Positions 23,971 to 35,401 of a stretch of 64,000 nt of DNA are shown here, piece by piece (positions within the stretch are counted from its first letter, which is position 1; the number at the start of each line of letters is the position of its first letter). The notes beneath the pieces were generated by a model, which was not told the origin of the DNA, did not search any database, and saw nothing but the letters and a program-made list of their open reading frames with translations. A program made the position numbers and the translations under genes. This stretch comes from Rhizobium sp. Q54. Lineage in GTDB: Bacteria > Pseudomonadota > Alphaproteobacteria > Rhizobiales > Xanthobacteraceae. Location: positions 1 to 64,000 of the forward strand of contig CAMAWF010000008.1 in NCBI GenBank assembly GCA_945861895.1. Direction: 5' to 3'.

Positions 23971-24014
23971 GGCATTCCCCCGAACGAGTTTTTGATAACG
24001 CTGCGCCGAAGGCG

Positions 24015-25418
24015 TTACATATGAATGCTGCGCTTGCCGACGGCGAGTGCTGCTTCCTTCACCGCCTCGGAAAGCGTCGGATGCGCATGACAGGTGCGCG
24101 CGATGTCCTCGGCGGACGCGCCGAACTCCATCGCCACCGCCGCTTCCGCGATCATGTTGCCGGCGTCGGCGCCGAGGATATGCACCCCGAGCACGCGGTC
24201 GGTCTTGGCATCGGCCAGAATTTTCACGAAACCGTCGGTGGTGCGGTTGACCTTGGCGCGGCCGTTGGCGGTGAACGGAAATTTTCCAACGTTGTAGGCG
24301 ACGCCGGCGGCTTTGAGTTCCTCTTCGGTTTTTCCGACGGAAGCGATTTCCGGATAGGTGTAGACCACGTTGGGTATAGCGTCGTAGTTCACATGGCCGG
24401 CTTGGCCGGCAAGAATTTCCGCCAACGCCACGCCTTCGTCCTCGGCCTTGTGCGCCAGCATCGGGCCGGCAATGACGTCGCCGATCGCCCAGATGCCGGG
24501 CACGCTGCTGGCGTAATACGCATCGACCGCGACACGCCCGCGCTCGTCGAGCTTGACGCCGGCTTCTTTCAGACCGAGCCCTTCGGTGTAAGGCACGCGG
24601 CCGGTGGCGACGAGCACCACGTCGGCCTCGATCATTTCTCCGGCGCCGCCTTTCGCCGGCTCGACCCGCGCTTTCAGCGTCTTGCCGGAGGCGTCGATCA
24701 GCGTGACCTTAGACGCGAGCTTGAATTTCAAACCCTGCCTCTCGAAAATGCGCTGGCTCTGCCGGCACACATCGGCGTCCATGCCCGGCAGGATGCGGTC
24801 GAGGAATTCGACAAAGGTCACGTTGGCGCCGAGCCGCCGCCACACCGAACCCAGTTCGAGCCCGATCACGCCGGCGCCGACCACCAGCAGGCGCTCCGGC
24901 ACCTTGGCGAGCGCGAGCGCGCCGGTCGACGACACGATGCGCCGTTCGTCGATCTCGATGCCCTTGAGCTTGGCGACACCGGAGCCGGTGGCGATGACGA
25001 TGGCCTTGCCCTCGAGCATCTGCGATTTTCCGTCGGCAGCTTTGACCTCGACCTTGCCGGCGGCGGCGATGCGCGCTGCGCCATGAAAAGCATCGATCTT
25101 GTTTTTCTTCAGCAGGTAGTCGACACCTTTCACATTGCCGTCGACGCCTTCGTCCTTGAACGCCATCATCGCCGCGAGATCGAGCTGAGGCTTGCCGACG
25201 CCGATGCCCATCTTCGCGAACGAGTGGCCGGTTTGCTCGAACAGTTCCGATGCGTGCAGCAGCGCCTTCGACGGGATGCAGCCGATGTTCAGACAAGTGC
25301 CGCCGAAGGTGGCGTTCTTTTCCACCACGGCGGTCTTCAGGCCGAGCTGCACCGCGCGAATGGCGCAGACATAGCCGCCGGGGCCGGTGCCGATGACGAT
25401 GAGGTCGTAGGTGGGCAT
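24015..25418 (-). CDS. lpd: Dihydrolipoyl dehydrogenase (E3)
   Basis: Reoxidises lipoamide of the 2-oxoglutarate dehydrogenase complex. The 467-residue flavoprotein shows VIGTGPGGYVCAIRAVQLG, the redox disulfide GGTCLNIGCIPSKALL, the NAD motif VVGAGVIGLELGSVW, GDVIAGPMLAHKAEDEG and the catalytic HAHPTLSEA of the partner subunit. The start at 25418 (MPTYDLIVIG) is family-typical. It normally follows sucB directly; here an AT-rich gene separates them. Confidence 0.96.
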   Translation of the reverse strand: MPTYDLIVIGTGPGGYVCAIRAVQLGLKTAVVEKNATFGGTCLNIGCIPSKALLHASELFEQTGHSFAKMGIGVGKPQLDLAAMMAFKDEGVDGNVKGVDYLLKKNKIDAFHGAARIAAAGKVEVKAADGKSQMLEGKAIVIATGSGVAKLKGIEIDERRIVSSTGALALAKVPERLLVVGAGVIGLELGSVWRRLGANVTFVEFLDRILPGMDADVCRQSQRIFERQGLKFKLASKVTLIDASGKTLKARVEPAKGGAGEMIEADVVLVATGRVPYTEGLGLKEAGVKLDERGRVAVDAYYASSVPGIWAIGDVIAGPMLAHKAEDEGVALAEILAGQAGHVNYDAIPNVVYTYPEIASVGKTEEELKAAGVAYNVGKFPFTANGRAKVNRTTDGFVKILADAKTDRVLGVHILGADAGNMIAEAAVAMEFGASAEDIARTCHAHPTLSEAVKEAALAVGKRSIHM

Positions 25419-25422
25419 GACA

Positions 25423-25905
25423 CTATTTACCGTTGACGCCAAGGAAGTCTCGAATCAAATCCCATCGTTCTTTGTAGTTTTGATAGTTAGGAATTTTCTT
25501 GAGAATCACCCTGCCCCATTTACTTTTTTTATCTCTATGCTTCTTAACGAAGCTGCTTGGAAAGACGTAGCATTCTGGCTGTCTTCTCCCCTCACTCCAT
25601 CGTTTTGGATCAAGATTATATTTGTATCTAAAGCCACGATTGAGTTGCGCTAAAACAACGAAGTCGCAATCGAAATTCTTGATCAGATATCCGGTCGCAT
25701 CTGAAGCCCATCGACTTTTCACCTGTATTCGTGCGGTAGAATTTTTTTCCGGTAGAACTGCAACTAAGTCATAGCCGGGCATGTAGCGATAACTTTTATA
25801 CGCATCAATGCCTTCAATGAGCAGATTCCCCAAAACAAGAAATTCAGCGCCTTCAGATTCAAGTCGAGTATTCTGACGCTTGTTTCTCGGTTTTCCGCTC
25901 GTCAC
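25423..25905 (-). CDS. AT-rich gene of unknown function, PD-(D/E)XK-like motif
   Basis: I do not recognise the 160-residue protein as a named family. It shows GYDLVAV followed by ARIQVKSRW, the spacing of a PD-(D/E)XK nuclease core in its Q-x-K variant, preceded by a helix with Glu (SEGAEFLVLGNLL). The rest is rich in Lys, Arg, Tyr and Phe. Base and codon use are clearly more AT-rich than in sucB and lpd, which it separates by 1 and 4 nt, so it was probably acquired and slotted into the operon. Nuclease activity is an inference from the motif. Confidence 0.7.
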   Translation of the reverse strand: MTSGKPRNKRQNTRLESEGAEFLVLGNLLIEGIDAYKSYRYMPGYDLVAVLPEKNSTARIQVKSRWASDATGYLIKNFDCDFVVLAQLNRGFRYKYNLDPKRWSEGRRQPECYVFPSSFVKKHRDKKSKWGRVILKKIPNYQNYKERWDLIRDFLGVNGK

Positions 25906-25906
25906 T

Positions 25907-27124
25907 TTACAAATCCAGCACGATCCGCGCCGGGTCTTCCAGATTCTCCTTCACCCGCACCAGGAAGGTGACCGCCTCGCGGCCATCGACGATGCGGTGA
26001 TCGTAGGAGAGCGCGAGATACATCATCGGCCGAATTTCGATCTTGCCGTCGATCGCCACCGGGCGCTCTTGAATCTTGTGCATGCCGAGAATGCCGGACT
26101 GCGGCGCGTTGAGGATCGGCGTCGACATCAGCGAGCCGTAGACCCCGCCGTTGGAGATGGTGAAGGTGCCGCCCTGCATGTCCTCGATCTTGAGCTGGCC
26201 GTCGCGCGCGCGCTTGCCCAGCTCGGCGATGGTTTTTTCGATGCCGGCGAGCGAGAGACGATCGGCATCGCGCACCACCGGCACCACCAGGCCCTTCTCG
26301 GTGCCGACCGCGACGCCGATATGATAATAATTCTTGTAGACCAGATCGCTGCCGTCGATTTCGGCGTTGACCGCGGGAACGTCCTTGAGCGCCTGGATGC
26401 AGGCGCTCACGAAGAAGCCCATGAAGCCGAGCTTCACGCCGTGTTTCTTCTCGAACAATTCCTTGTATTGATTGCGAAGGTTCATCACGCCCGACATGTC
26501 GACCTCGTTGAAGGTCGTGAGCATGGCGGCAATGTTCTGCGCGTCCTTCAGGCGGCGCGCGATGGTCTGGCGCAGCCGCGTCATCGGCACGCGTTCTTCG
26601 CGCGATGCGTCGTCGGCCGGCGAGGGCGCGCGCATCTGTACCGGCGTCGAGACCGGCACCGGCTGCGCCGCGGCGCGCTCGATCGCCGCCATCATGTCGC
26701 CCTTGGTGACCTGGCCGTGCTTGCCGGAGCCATCGACCCTGGCCGGGTCCATGCCGCTTTCCGCCGCCATTTTTCGCACCGAGGGCGGAAACGGCAGATC
26801 GACCACAGGCGGCTTGACCGCGGACGCGGGCCTTGCCGCCGCGGCGGGCTTCTCCGCCGGCGCAGCAGCGGATTTGGCCGGCGCGGCGGCGCCGTCCTTG
26901 ATCTGGCCGAGCAATGCGCCGACCGCGACCGTGGCGCCGTTTTTGACCGCGATTTCGGTCAGCACGCCCGCGGCCGGCGCCGGCACTTCCAGCGTCACCT
27001 TGTCGGTTTCCAGTTCGACCAGCGGTTCGTCAACGGCAACGGCATCGCCCGGCTGCTTGAACCATTTGCCGACGGTCGCCTCGGTGACCGACTCGCCCAG
27101 AGTGGGAACGCGGATGTCAGTCAT
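25907..27124 (-). CDS. sucB: 2-oxoglutarate dehydrogenase E2 (dihydrolipoyl succinyltransferase)
   Basis: Transfers the succinyl group from lipoyl to CoA. The 405-residue protein has one N-terminal lipoyl domain with the lipoylated Lys in [13 protein letters not shown], a long Ala/Pro linker, an E3-binding domain ([20 protein letters not shown]) and a catalytic domain ending with [17 protein letters not shown] that holds the active-site His. Its ATG shares one base with the sucA stop. Confidence 0.97.
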   Translation of the reverse strand: MTDIRVPTLGESVTEATVGKWFKQPGDAVAVDEPLVELETDKVTLEVPAPAAGVLTEIAVKNGATVAVGALLGQIKDGAAAPAKSAAAPAEKPAAAARPASAVKPPVVDLPFPPSVRKMAAESGMDPARVDGSGKHGQVTKGDMMAAIERAAAQPVPVSTPVQMRAPSPADDASREERVPMTRLRQTIARRLKDAQNIAAMLTTFNEVDMSGVMNLRNQYKELFEKKHGVKLGFMGFFVSACIQALKDVPAVNAEIDGSDLVYKNYYHIGVAVGTEKGLVVPVVRDADRLSLAGIEKTIAELGKRARDGQLKIEDMQGGTFTISNGGVYGSLMSTPILNAPQSGILGMHKIQERPVAIDGKIEIRPMMYLALSYDHRIVDGREAVTFLVRVKENLEDPARIVLDL

Positions 27125-30093
27125 CAGGCCAGCGCCTCATCGAGCAATTGCTTCAACTGCGAGAGATGTTTGACCATCTGGCCGACCGCCGTCGAGGCCG
27201 ATGCCGGCCGCCCCGCATAGCGCACGTGCTTGTGCTTGGCGCCGATCTGATTGAGCACCCATTGCAGGAAGGTGTCGACGAAAAACCACGCCCCCATGTT
27301 GCGCGGCTCTTCCTGGCACCAGACGATCTCCGCCTGCTTGAAGCGCGAGAGTTCGGTGACCAGCGCCTTGGTCGGGAACGGATAGAGCTGCTCGACGCGC
27401 AGCAGGTAGACGTCGTCGATGCCGCGCCGCTCGCGCTCCTCGTAGAGATCGTAATAGACCTTGCCGGAGCACAGCACGACGCGGCGGATGTTATCGTCCG
27501 ATACCAGCTTGATCTTTTCGTTCGGCAGTTGTTGCGCGTCGTCCCACAACAGCCGGTGGAACGACGTGCCGTTCGCCATCTCATTGAGCCTGGAGACCGC
27601 GCGCTTGTGGCGCAGCAGGCTTTTCGGCGTCATCAGGATCAGCGGCTTGCGGATTTCGCGTTTCAACTGGCGGCGCAGGATGTGGAAATAATTCGCCGGC
27701 GTGGTGCAGTTCGCGACCTGCATGTTGTCTTCGGCGCACATCTGCAAAAAGCGCTCAAGCCGCGCCGAGGAATGTTCCGGCCCCTGCCCCTCGTAGCCGT
27801 GCGGCAGCAGGCACACGAGACCCGACATGCGCAGCCATTTGCGCTCGCCGGAGGAAATAAACTGGTCGAACACCACCTGCGCGCCGTTGGCGAAATCGCC
27901 GAACTGCGCCTCCCACAATGTCAGCGCATTGGGCTCGGCGGTGGAATAGCCGTATTCGTAGCCGAGCACGGCCACTTCCGAGAGCATCGAGTTTAGCACC
28001 TCGTAGCGCGCCTGGTCCTTGGCCAGATGGTTGAACGGCGTGTGGCGCGCTTCGGTGTCCTGATCGAACAGCACCGAATGGCGCTGCGAGAAGGTGCCGC
28101 GCTCGCTGTCCTGACCGGACAGCCGCACCGGATGGCCTTCGCGCAGCAGCGAACAAAACGCCAGCGCCTCGCCCGTCGACCAGTCGATGCCCTCGCCGGC
28201 CTTGATCGCTTTTGCGCGCGTGTCGAGAAAACGTTGCACCGTGCGGTGAACATTGAAGCCCTGCGGCACCACGGTGATCTTGTCGCCGATCTCGCGCAAC
28301 ATCTCGATGGCGACGCCGGTATTGCCGCGGCGCGGATCGTCTGCATCCTGCGCCGGCTTGAGCCCGGCCCAGCGGCCATCGAGCCAATCGGCCTTGTTGG
28401 CCTTGTAGCTCTGGCCGGCTTCCTGCTCGGCCTCAAGCCGCGTGCGCCAGTCGGCCTTCATCTTCTCGACTTCGCCTTCGGTGACGACGCCTTCGGCGAT
28501 CAGCTTGTTGCCGTAAATTTCCAGCGTCGTCGGATGCGCGCGGATCTTCTTGTACATCAGTGGCTGGGTGAACGACGGCTCGTCGCCCTCGTTGTGGCCG
28601 AAGCGCCGGTAGCAGAACATGTCGATGACCACCGGCCGCTGGAATTTCTGCCGGTATTCGGTCGCCACCTTGGCGGCGAACACCACCGCCTCCGGATCGT
28701 CGCCGTTGACGTGGAAAATCAGCGCCTCGATCGTCTTGGCGACGTCGGACGGATAGGGCGAGGAACGCGAATAGCGCGGATATGTCGTGAAGCCGATCTG
28801 GTTGTTGACGATGAAATGCAAGCTACCGCCGGTGCGGTAGCCCTTGAGATCGGACAGCCCGAAACATTCGGCGACCACGCCCTGGCCGGCGAACGCCGCG
28901 TCGCCATGAATGAGCAATGGCATCACCATCGTGCGATCTTCGGGCGTGGCGCCGTGCTGATCCTGCTTGGCGCGCACCTTGCCGAGCACAACCGGATCGA
29001 CGATTTCGAGATGCGAGGGATTCGCCGCAAGCGACAAATGCACTTTGTTGTTGTCGAACTCGCGGTCGGACGACGCGCCAAGATGATATTTCACGTCGCC
29101 TGAACCTTCGACTTCGTCCGGCGTGGCCGAGCCGCCCTTGAATTCATGAAACAAGACACGATGCGGCTTGCCCATCACCTGGGTGAGTACATTGAGCCGG
29201 CCGCGATGCGCCATGCCGAGCACGACTTCCCTAACGCCGAGATTGCCGCCGCGCTTGATGATCTGTTCCAGCGCCGGGATCAGCGACTCGGCGCCGTCCA
29301 GGCCGAAGCGTTTGGTGCCGGTGTATTTGGTGTCGAGAAATTTCTCGAAGCCTTCGACCTCGACCAGCTTGTTGAGGATCGCGCGCTTGCCCTCGCGCGT
29401 AAAGCTGATCTCCTTGTCCTTGCCCTCGATGCGCTCCTGAATCCAGCCTTTTTGCGCCGCATTGGAGATGTGCATGAATTCGACGCCGAGCGTCTGGCAA
29501 TAAGTGCGGCGCAGGATCGCGACGATTTCGCGCATCGAGGCGAATTCAAGCCCCAACACTTTGTCGAGAAAGATTTTGCGGTCGAGATCGGCGTCGGTGA
29601 AACCATACGAGCGCGGATCGAGTTCCTGCTCGTTCTTTTCCGGCTCCAGCCCGAGCGGATCGAGCTTGGCGTGGAAATGCCCGCGGATGCGGTAGGCGCG
29701 GATCAGCATCAGCGCGTGAATGGAATCGCGCGTGGCCTGTTGCACATCGGTCGGCGAGAGTTCGACGCCGCCGGTTTGCGCTTTCGCCGCGATTTTCTCG
29801 CCGATTTTCTCGCTGATTTTCTTACCGGTCTCGGCCCATTGCCCGTCGAGCGCGGCGACCAGCTCGTCGCTGGCGCGCGGCGGCCAGTTCGGCTTTTTCC
29901 ACGAGGCGCCGCGCGCGGTCTTGGCGACGTTGGCGGCGTCGTCCTTCAGGCTCTTGAAAAATTCCTGCCAGCCGGCATCGACCGCATTGGGATCGGCCGC
30001 GTAGCGTGCATGCAGGGCTTCGATATAGGCGGCATTGCCGCCATAGAGGAAAGAGCTGCGGGCAAAGGCGGTGTTCGCGTCTTGGCGGGACAT
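27124..30093 (-). CDS. sucA: 2-oxoglutarate dehydrogenase E1
   Basis: Thiamine-diphosphate enzyme that decarboxylates 2-oxoglutarate. The 989-residue protein begins [20 protein letters not shown] and shows [27 protein letters not shown], the ThDP/Mg motif GDDPEAV...NEGDEP and the C-terminal [20 protein letters not shown]. The frame extends to 30138, but the ATG at 30093 is the family start. It lies 130 nt downstream of sucD. Confidence 0.97.
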   Translation of the reverse strand: MSRQDANTAFARSSFLYGGNAAYIEALHARYAADPNAVDAGWQEFFKSLKDDAANVAKTARGASWKKPNWPPRASDELVAALDGQWAETGKKISEKIGEKIAAKAQTGGVELSPTDVQQATRDSIHALMLIRAYRIRGHFHAKLDPLGLEPEKNEQELDPRSYGFTDADLDRKIFLDKVLGLEFASMREIVAILRRTYCQTLGVEFMHISNAAQKGWIQERIEGKDKEISFTREGKRAILNKLVEVEGFEKFLDTKYTGTKRFGLDGAESLIPALEQIIKRGGNLGVREVVLGMAHRGRLNVLTQVMGKPHRVLFHEFKGGSATPDEVEGSGDVKYHLGASSDREFDNNKVHLSLAANPSHLEIVDPVVLGKVRAKQDQHGATPEDRTMVMPLLIHGDAAFAGQGVVAECFGLSDLKGYRTGGSLHFIVNNQIGFTTYPRYSRSSPYPSDVAKTIEALIFHVNGDDPEAVVFAAKVATEYRQKFQRPVVIDMFCYRRFGHNEGDEPSFTQPLMYKKIRAHPTTLEIYGNKLIAEGVVTEGEVEKMKADWRTRLEAEQEAGQSYKANKADWLDGRWAGLKPAQDADDPRRGNTGVAIEMLREIGDKITVVPQGFNVHRTVQRFLDTRAKAIKAGEGIDWSTGEALAFCSLLREGHPVRLSGQDSERGTFSQRHSVLFDQDTEARHTPFNHLAKDQARYEVLNSMLSEVAVLGYEYGYSTAEPNALTLWEAQFGDFANGAQVVFDQFISSGERKWLRMSGLVCLLPHGYEGQGPEHSSARLERFLQMCAEDNMQVANCTTPANYFHILRRQLKREIRKPLILMTPKSLLRHKRAVSRLNEMANGTSFHRLLWDDAQQLPNEKIKLVSDDNIRRVVLCSGKVYYDLYEERERRGIDDVYLLRVEQLYPFPTKALVTELSRFKQAEIVWCQEEPRNMGAWFFVDTFLQWVLNQIGAKHKHVRYAGRPASASTAVGQMVKHLSQLKQLLDEALA

Positions 30094-30223
30094 GGCGTCG
30101 GAGTCCTTGGCAGGGCCTCTCGCGAAGCTCGCCATCATGCGAATCGGCCCGTGAAAACGGGCGGCTTTATACTTTTACTCTATTTATGACGTGGTCACGG
30201 CAGCGAAAAGGATAAATACCGAA

Positions 30224-31108
30224 TCAGCCCATCAATACTTCGACCAGCGTCTTCCCTATCCGGGCAGGCGACGGTGATACCTTGATTCCGGCCGATTCCA
30301 TTGCGGCAATTTTGGACTCCGCATCGCCCTTGCCGCCGGAAATGATCGCACCGGCATGGCCCATGCGGCGGCCCGGCGGGGCGGTGCGCCCGGCAATGAA
30401 GCCGACCGTCGGTTTCCTGCGGCCCTTCTTGGCCTCGCTTTTGAGGAATTCCGCCGCATCCTCCTCGGCCGCGCCGCCGATTTCGCCGATCATCACGATG
30501 GATTCGGTCTTCGGATCGGCCAGAAACATCTCCAGCACGTCGATGAATTCCGTGCCTTTGACCGGATCGCCGCCGATCCCGACGGCCGTGGTCTGGCCAA
30601 GACCCTCGCGGCTGGTCTGGAACACCGCTTCATAGGTGAGCGTGCCGGAGCGCGACACGATCCCCACCTTGCCCGGTTTGAAGATGTTGCCCGGCATGAT
30701 GCCGATCTTGCATTCGCCGGCGGTCATCACGCCCGGACAGTTGGGTCCGATCAGCCGCGACTTGGAACCGGACAGCGCGCGTTTGACCTTCACCATGTCG
30801 ATCACCGGGATGCCCTCGGTGATGCACACGATGAGCGGAATCTCGGCCTGGATCGCTTCGCAGATTGCGTCGGCGGCTCCCGCCGGCGGCACGTAGACCA
30901 CGCTGGCGTCGGCGCCGGTTTTCTCGCGCGCCTGCGCGACCGTATCGAACACCGGCAGATTGAGGTGCGTCGAGCCGCCTTTGCCCGGCGAGGTGCCGCC
31001 CACCATCTTGGTGCCATAGGCAATCGCCTGCTCGGAATGGAAGGTGCCGTTCTTGCCGGTGAAGCCTTGGCAGAGAACTTTTGTATTTTTGCCGATGAGG
31101 ACGGACAT
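30224..31108 (-). CDS. sucD: Succinyl-CoA ligase alpha subunit
   Basis: CoA-binding, phosphohistidine-bearing subunit, 294 residues. Motifs are [46 protein letters not shown] and the active-site His in [13 protein letters not shown]. With SucC it makes ATP or GTP from succinyl-CoA. Normally sucD starts just after sucC; here they are 510 nt apart, with the DUF559 unit between. Confidence 0.97.
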   Translation of the reverse strand: MSVLIGKNTKVLCQGFTGKNGTFHSEQAIAYGTKMVGGTSPGKGGSTHLNLPVFDTVAQAREKTGADASVVYVPPAGAADAICEAIQAEIPLIVCITEGIPVIDMVKVKRALSGSKSRLIGPNCPGVMTAGECKIGIMPGNIFKPGKVGIVSRSGTLTYEAVFQTSREGLGQTTAVGIGGDPVKGTEFIDVLEMFLADPKTESIVMIGEIGGAAEEDAAEFLKSEAKKGRRKPTVGFIAGRTAPPGRRMGHAGAIISGGKGDAESKIAAMESAGIKVSPSPARIGKTLVEVLMG

Positions 31109-31121
31109 GCTGATGTCTTCC

Positions 31122-31544
31122 TTAACCTCCCCCTGAAAGGGGGAGGTCGGCGCGCCAGCGCCGGGTGGGGGTCATTTCCGATGACCGCAGTTTGGAAATT
31201 TTGGCAGCGATTTCTTCCAAGACACCGGACAAATTCTCACTCATATCGGAATTCCAAAATCGCAACAGAGTTACGCCGCGTTCACTGAGCCAGCGCGTTC
31301 GTTTTCGATCTTGCCGCGCGACTTTCTGCCCGGCGTGCTGCCCACCGTCGAGCTCGATAGCGAGACCCAGAGCCGAGCAATAAAAATCCAGGACAAACGG
31401 TCCAGCCGGATGTTGTCGGCGGAAATCGACGCCGAGCTGCTTGTTGCGAATCTTTTGCCATAAGCGCGTCTCGACATCTGTCGCTTCGCGCCGCAGGCGG
31501 CGGGCGCGAGCAATTTTAACTGGATTGTTGTTGAAGCGCGACAC
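31122..31544 (-). CDS. DUF559 endonuclease-fold protein
   Basis: The ~140-residue protein carries the DUF559 core, a restriction-endonuclease-like fold related to very-short-patch repair nucleases: [49 protein letters not shown], and [10 protein letters not shown]. Candidate catalytic residues are the Asp in VLDFYC and Glu in [10 protein letters not shown] placed the start at the GTG at 31544 (seven G immediately upstream); an ATG at 31622 would overlap sucC and read through the repeat. Its last ~16 residues are encoded by the left flanking repeat. It sits alone between sucC and sucD; function unknown. Confidence 0.8.
   Translation of the reverse strand: MSRFNNNPVKIARARRLRREATDVETRLWQKIRNKQLGVDFRRQHPAGPFVLDFYCSALGLAIELDGGQHAGQKVARQDRKRTRWLSERGVTLLRFWNSDMSENLSGVLEEIAAKISKLRSSEMTPTRRWRADLPLSGGG
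31125..31173. repeat. Left inverted repeat of the DUF559 unit
   Basis: Two hairpins in a row: CCTCCCCC/GGGGGAGG with loop TGAAA (31126-31146), then CGGCGC/GCGCCG, ending GTGGGGGTC. The copy at 31545-31596 is in opposite orientation. Confidence 0.8.
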
Positions 31545-31596
31545 GACCCCCCCCCGGCTCGCCTTGCGAGCCGACCTCCCCCTTTCCGGGGGAGGT
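31545..31596. repeat. Right inverted repeat of the DUF559 unit
   Basis: Read on the minus strand it gives CCTCCCCC/GGGGGAGG with loop GGAAA, then GGCTCG/CGAGCC and GGGGGGGGGTC: same architecture as the left copy, with a changed but still paired second stem. Confidence 0.8.
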
Positions 31597-31618
31597 GAAG
31601 CAAAGGTTCCTGCCGCGC

Positions 31619-32788
31619 TCACGCACCACCTTTGACGGCCTCGACGATTTTTTGCGCGGCGTCGTCGAGATCGTCGGCGGAGACCACGTTGAGTTTAGAC
31701 TCCGCGATGATCTTCTTGCCGAGATCGACATTGGTGCCTTCCAGCCGCACCACCAGCGGCACTTTCAATCCAACTTCCTTCACCGCCGCCACCACGCCCT
31801 CGGCGATGACGTCGCATTTCATGATGCCGCCGAAAATATTCACCAGGATACCCTTCACGCTCGGGTCCGAGGTGATGATCTTGAATGCCGCCGCAACTTT
31901 CTCCTTGGTGGCGCCGCCGCCGACGTCAAGGAAGTTTGCCGGCGCCATGCCGTAAAGCTTGATGATGTCCATGGTCGCCATCGCAAGACCTGCGCCGTTG
32001 ACCATGCAGCCGATGGAGCCGTCGAGCGCGATGTAGTTGAGGTCGTATTTCGACGCCTCGATTTCCTTTTCGTCTTCCTCGGTCAGATCGCGCAGCTCCA
32101 CAATGTCCGGGTGGCGATAGAGCGCGTTGCCGTCGAAGCCCACTTTGGCGTCGAGGCAAATCAACTTGCTGTCCTTGGTGACGACGAGCGGATTAATTTC
32201 GAGCAGGCTCATGTCCTTTTCGGTAAACGCCTTGTAGAGCCCGCCGAGCACCACGCTCATTTGCTTCTGCAATTCGCCATCAAGCCCGAGCGCGTGCGAC
32301 ACCAGCCGGACATGGAACGGGCAAATGCCGGTAACCGGATCGACGCTGACGGTGAGAATTTTCTCCGGCGTCTTGTGCGCGACTTCCTCGATATTCATGC
32401 CGCCTTCGCGCGACACCACCAGCGCGACGCGCGAGCTTTCGCGATCGATCAGCATCGAGAGATAGAACTCGCGATCGATGGCCGAGCCTTCCTCGATATA
32501 GAGGCGGCGCACTTGCTTGCCGTGCGGGCCGGTCTGATGCGTCACCAGCGTGCTGCCGAGAATACGCGCGGATTCCTTCTTCACGTCGTCGATAGATTTC
32601 ACCACCTTGACGCCGCCGGCCTTGCCGCGTCCGCCGGCATGAATCTGCGCCTTCACCACCCAGACCGGACCGCCAAGCTCGTTCGCGGCCTTGACCGCCT
32701 GATCGACCGAGAATGCCGGCGCGCCGCGCGGCACCGGCACGCCGAAGCCGCGCAGCACCGCTTTCGCCTGATACTCGTGGATATTCAT
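31619..32788 (-). CDS. sucC: Succinyl-CoA ligase beta subunit
   Basis: Nucleotide-binding subunit, 389 residues: ATP-grasp N terminus [60 protein letters not shown], and the CoA-ligase part with [16 protein letters not shown] and [16 protein letters not shown]. It is 16 nt downstream of mdh. Confidence 0.97.
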   Translation of the reverse strand: MNIHEYQAKAVLRGFGVPVPRGAPAFSVDQAVKAANELGGPVWVVKAQIHAGGRGKAGGVKVVKSIDDVKKESARILGSTLVTHQTGPHGKQVRRLYIEEGSAIDREFYLSMLIDRESSRVALVVSREGGMNIEEVAHKTPEKILTVSVDPVTGICPFHVRLVSHALGLDGELQKQMSVVLGGLYKAFTEKDMSLLEINPLVVTKDSKLICLDAKVGFDGNALYRHPDIVELRDLTEEDEKEIEASKYDLNYIALDGSIGCMVNGAGLAMATMDIIKLYGMAPANFLDVGGGATKEKVAAAFKIITSDPSVKGILVNIFGGIMKCDVIAEGVVAAVKEVGLKVPLVVRLEGTNVDLGKKIIAESKLNVVSADDLDDAAQKIVEAVKGGA

Positions 32789-32804
32789 CCGCCCGCGCTT
32801 TCGT

Positions 32805-33788
<984 letters not shown>

Positions 33789-33920
33789 CTAGGATGCGCC
33801 GCGGGATCGCGGCATGCGGTGGTTATCCGGTCCGGCGATTGGCGACAAGGAACCCGTTGTTTGCTGCGGCCCCGTGGCCCTTAGCCCGTCCGTAATACAT
33901 TATTTCACAACTCCGTTGCC

Positions 33921-33954
33921 GCCAAGTCTTCAAGTAAGCCAAGTCTTCAAGTCA
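33921..33954. repeat. Two tandem 17-nt repeats
   Basis: GCCAAGTCTTCAAGTAA is followed directly by GCCAAGTCTTCAAGTCA, with a further partial CAAGCCATCAAGT. They lie in the zapE-mdh gap and may mark replication slippage. No function is evident. Confidence 0.7.
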
Positions 33955-33961
33955 CAAGCCA

Positions 33962-35155
33962 TCAAGTTTCGACGATTTTGGCCGCCCAGTCGGGCGCCTG
34001 GCGTTTGGCCTGCGGCCCGTGCGGCAGACCGAGATAGGACTGCGAGCGCATCTCGATCAGGCGCGAGGCCGTGCGCTTGAACTCCTGCGCCTCAAAGCCG
34101 TCAGCCGCCCGATACAGCGCATCCGGCTCCGCCGCGGCCGAGGCGACCAGCTTCACGGCGTGGTCGTACAACGTGTCGACCAGGATGATGAAGCGCTTGG
34201 CCTCGTTGCGGCGGTCGTAATCCATCGCCGGGATACGATCGAGGATGACGGTGTGAAAGGCGTAGGCAAGCTTGAGATAGTCGGCGGCCGCGAGCGGTTG
34301 CCCGCATAATTCGCCGAACGAGAACCGCGCCACGCCCATCGCCGCTTTCGGCACCGGCACGCGACGTCCCTTGACCGTGAGTTCTTGCCTGGCGCCCGCT
34401 TGTCCGCCGGCCAGGCGGCGCCAGGCTGCATCGAGCGCGGCATCGACCAAGCTTTGCGATTTCGCATCGGCCGCGACATGCCACACCGGCACGCCGGTGA
34501 GTTTCTCCAGCCGAAAATCGGTGCGCGCTTCCAGCGGCGCGATCTCCAGATGCCGTTCAAGCAAGGCGATGAACGGGAGAAACAAATCACGATTGAGTCC
34601 ATTTTTGTATAGCTCGGACGGCGCGAGGTTCGAAGTCGCAACCAGAACCACGCCGTGCTCGAACAGGCGCGTGAACAGGCGGCCGAGAATCATGGCATCG
34701 GCAATGTCGGTGACATGAAATTCATCGAAGCAGAGCAGCCAGCTCTCCTCGGCAATCGCCGCGGCGGCGAGCTGGATCGGGTCGTGCTCCGCGAGTTGCC
34801 CGGACTTTTGTTGTTGCCGGTAGCCATGCACGCGCTCGTGCACATCCGCCATGAATTCGTGGAAATGCACGCGGCGTTTGCGCAGCACTGGACTTGCCTC
34901 GAAGAACAAATCCATCAGCATGGTCTTGCCGCGGCCGACCTCGCCGTAGACGTAAAGGCCCTTGAACGGCGCTTTGCGCTTTTCCCGGCGGCGGAACAGC
35001 CAGCCGAGCACGGAGGACTTGCGCGCGACGCGATGAAACGCGATGCGCGATCCAAGCCGCGTGAAAGCGTCGACGAGCACCGCCTGCCCGGGATCGGGCT
35101 CTATCTTGCCGGAGGCGGCGAGCGCCTCGTAGCGCGTGCTCAAGGTTTCGGACAT
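33962..35155 (-). CDS. zapE: Cell division protein ZapE (AFG1-like ATPase)
   Basis: The 397-residue AAA-type ATPase has the P-loop GLYVYGEVGRGKTMLMDLFF, HFHEFMADVHERVH, Walker B WLLCFDEFHVTDIADAMI, and VLVATSNLAPSELYKNGL. In E. coli ZapE associates with the division ring; the mitochondrial homologue AFG1/LACE1 is involved in respiratory-complex quality control, and the location upstream of mdh in many alphaproteobacteria suits either. The start MSETLSTRYEALAASG at 35155 is chosen over an open extension to 35356. Confidence 0.92.
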   Translation of the reverse strand: MSETLSTRYEALAASGKIEPDPGQAVLVDAFTRLGSRIAFHRVARKSSVLGWLFRRREKRKAPFKGLYVYGEVGRGKTMLMDLFFEASPVLRKRRVHFHEFMADVHERVHGYRQQQKSGQLAEHDPIQLAAAAIAEESWLLCFDEFHVTDIADAMILGRLFTRLFEHGVVLVATSNLAPSELYKNGLNRDLFLPFIALLERHLEIAPLEARTDFRLEKLTGVPVWHVAADAKSQSLVDAALDAAWRRLAGGQAGARQELTVKGRRVPVPKAAMGVARFSFGELCGQPLAAADYLKLAYAFHTVILDRIPAMDYDRRNEAKRFIILVDTLYDHAVKLVASAAAEPDALYRAADGFEAQEFKRTASRLIEMRSQSYLGLPHGPQAKRQAPDWAAKIVET

Positions 35156-35401
35156 GGGAAATGATCGGTGTCCGGCCAGCGGAGTGCGACACCTAGGGTG
35201 ATACGGCGGCGGTGTAAATTGGCCCTGTGTACACAGGCCGGCGGCGGTCATGCGGGCCGGAATGGGCAAAATCGCACACGTTGCCTGCCTTTTAACCATG
35301 CGCTTTTTGCAGGCGAGGGTCCCGCTGGCCAGACTCCGGTCGTTATTTTGCTGCAATGCACCATATAACTAAGAGCTTGGCGATTCGGAGATTTTTACAG
35401 A

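Noticed and set aside
31545-31622. ATG at 31622 as the DUF559 start
   Set aside because: It would overlap the sucC stop and encode the right-hand repeat; a GTG with a G-rich site lies just inside the unit.
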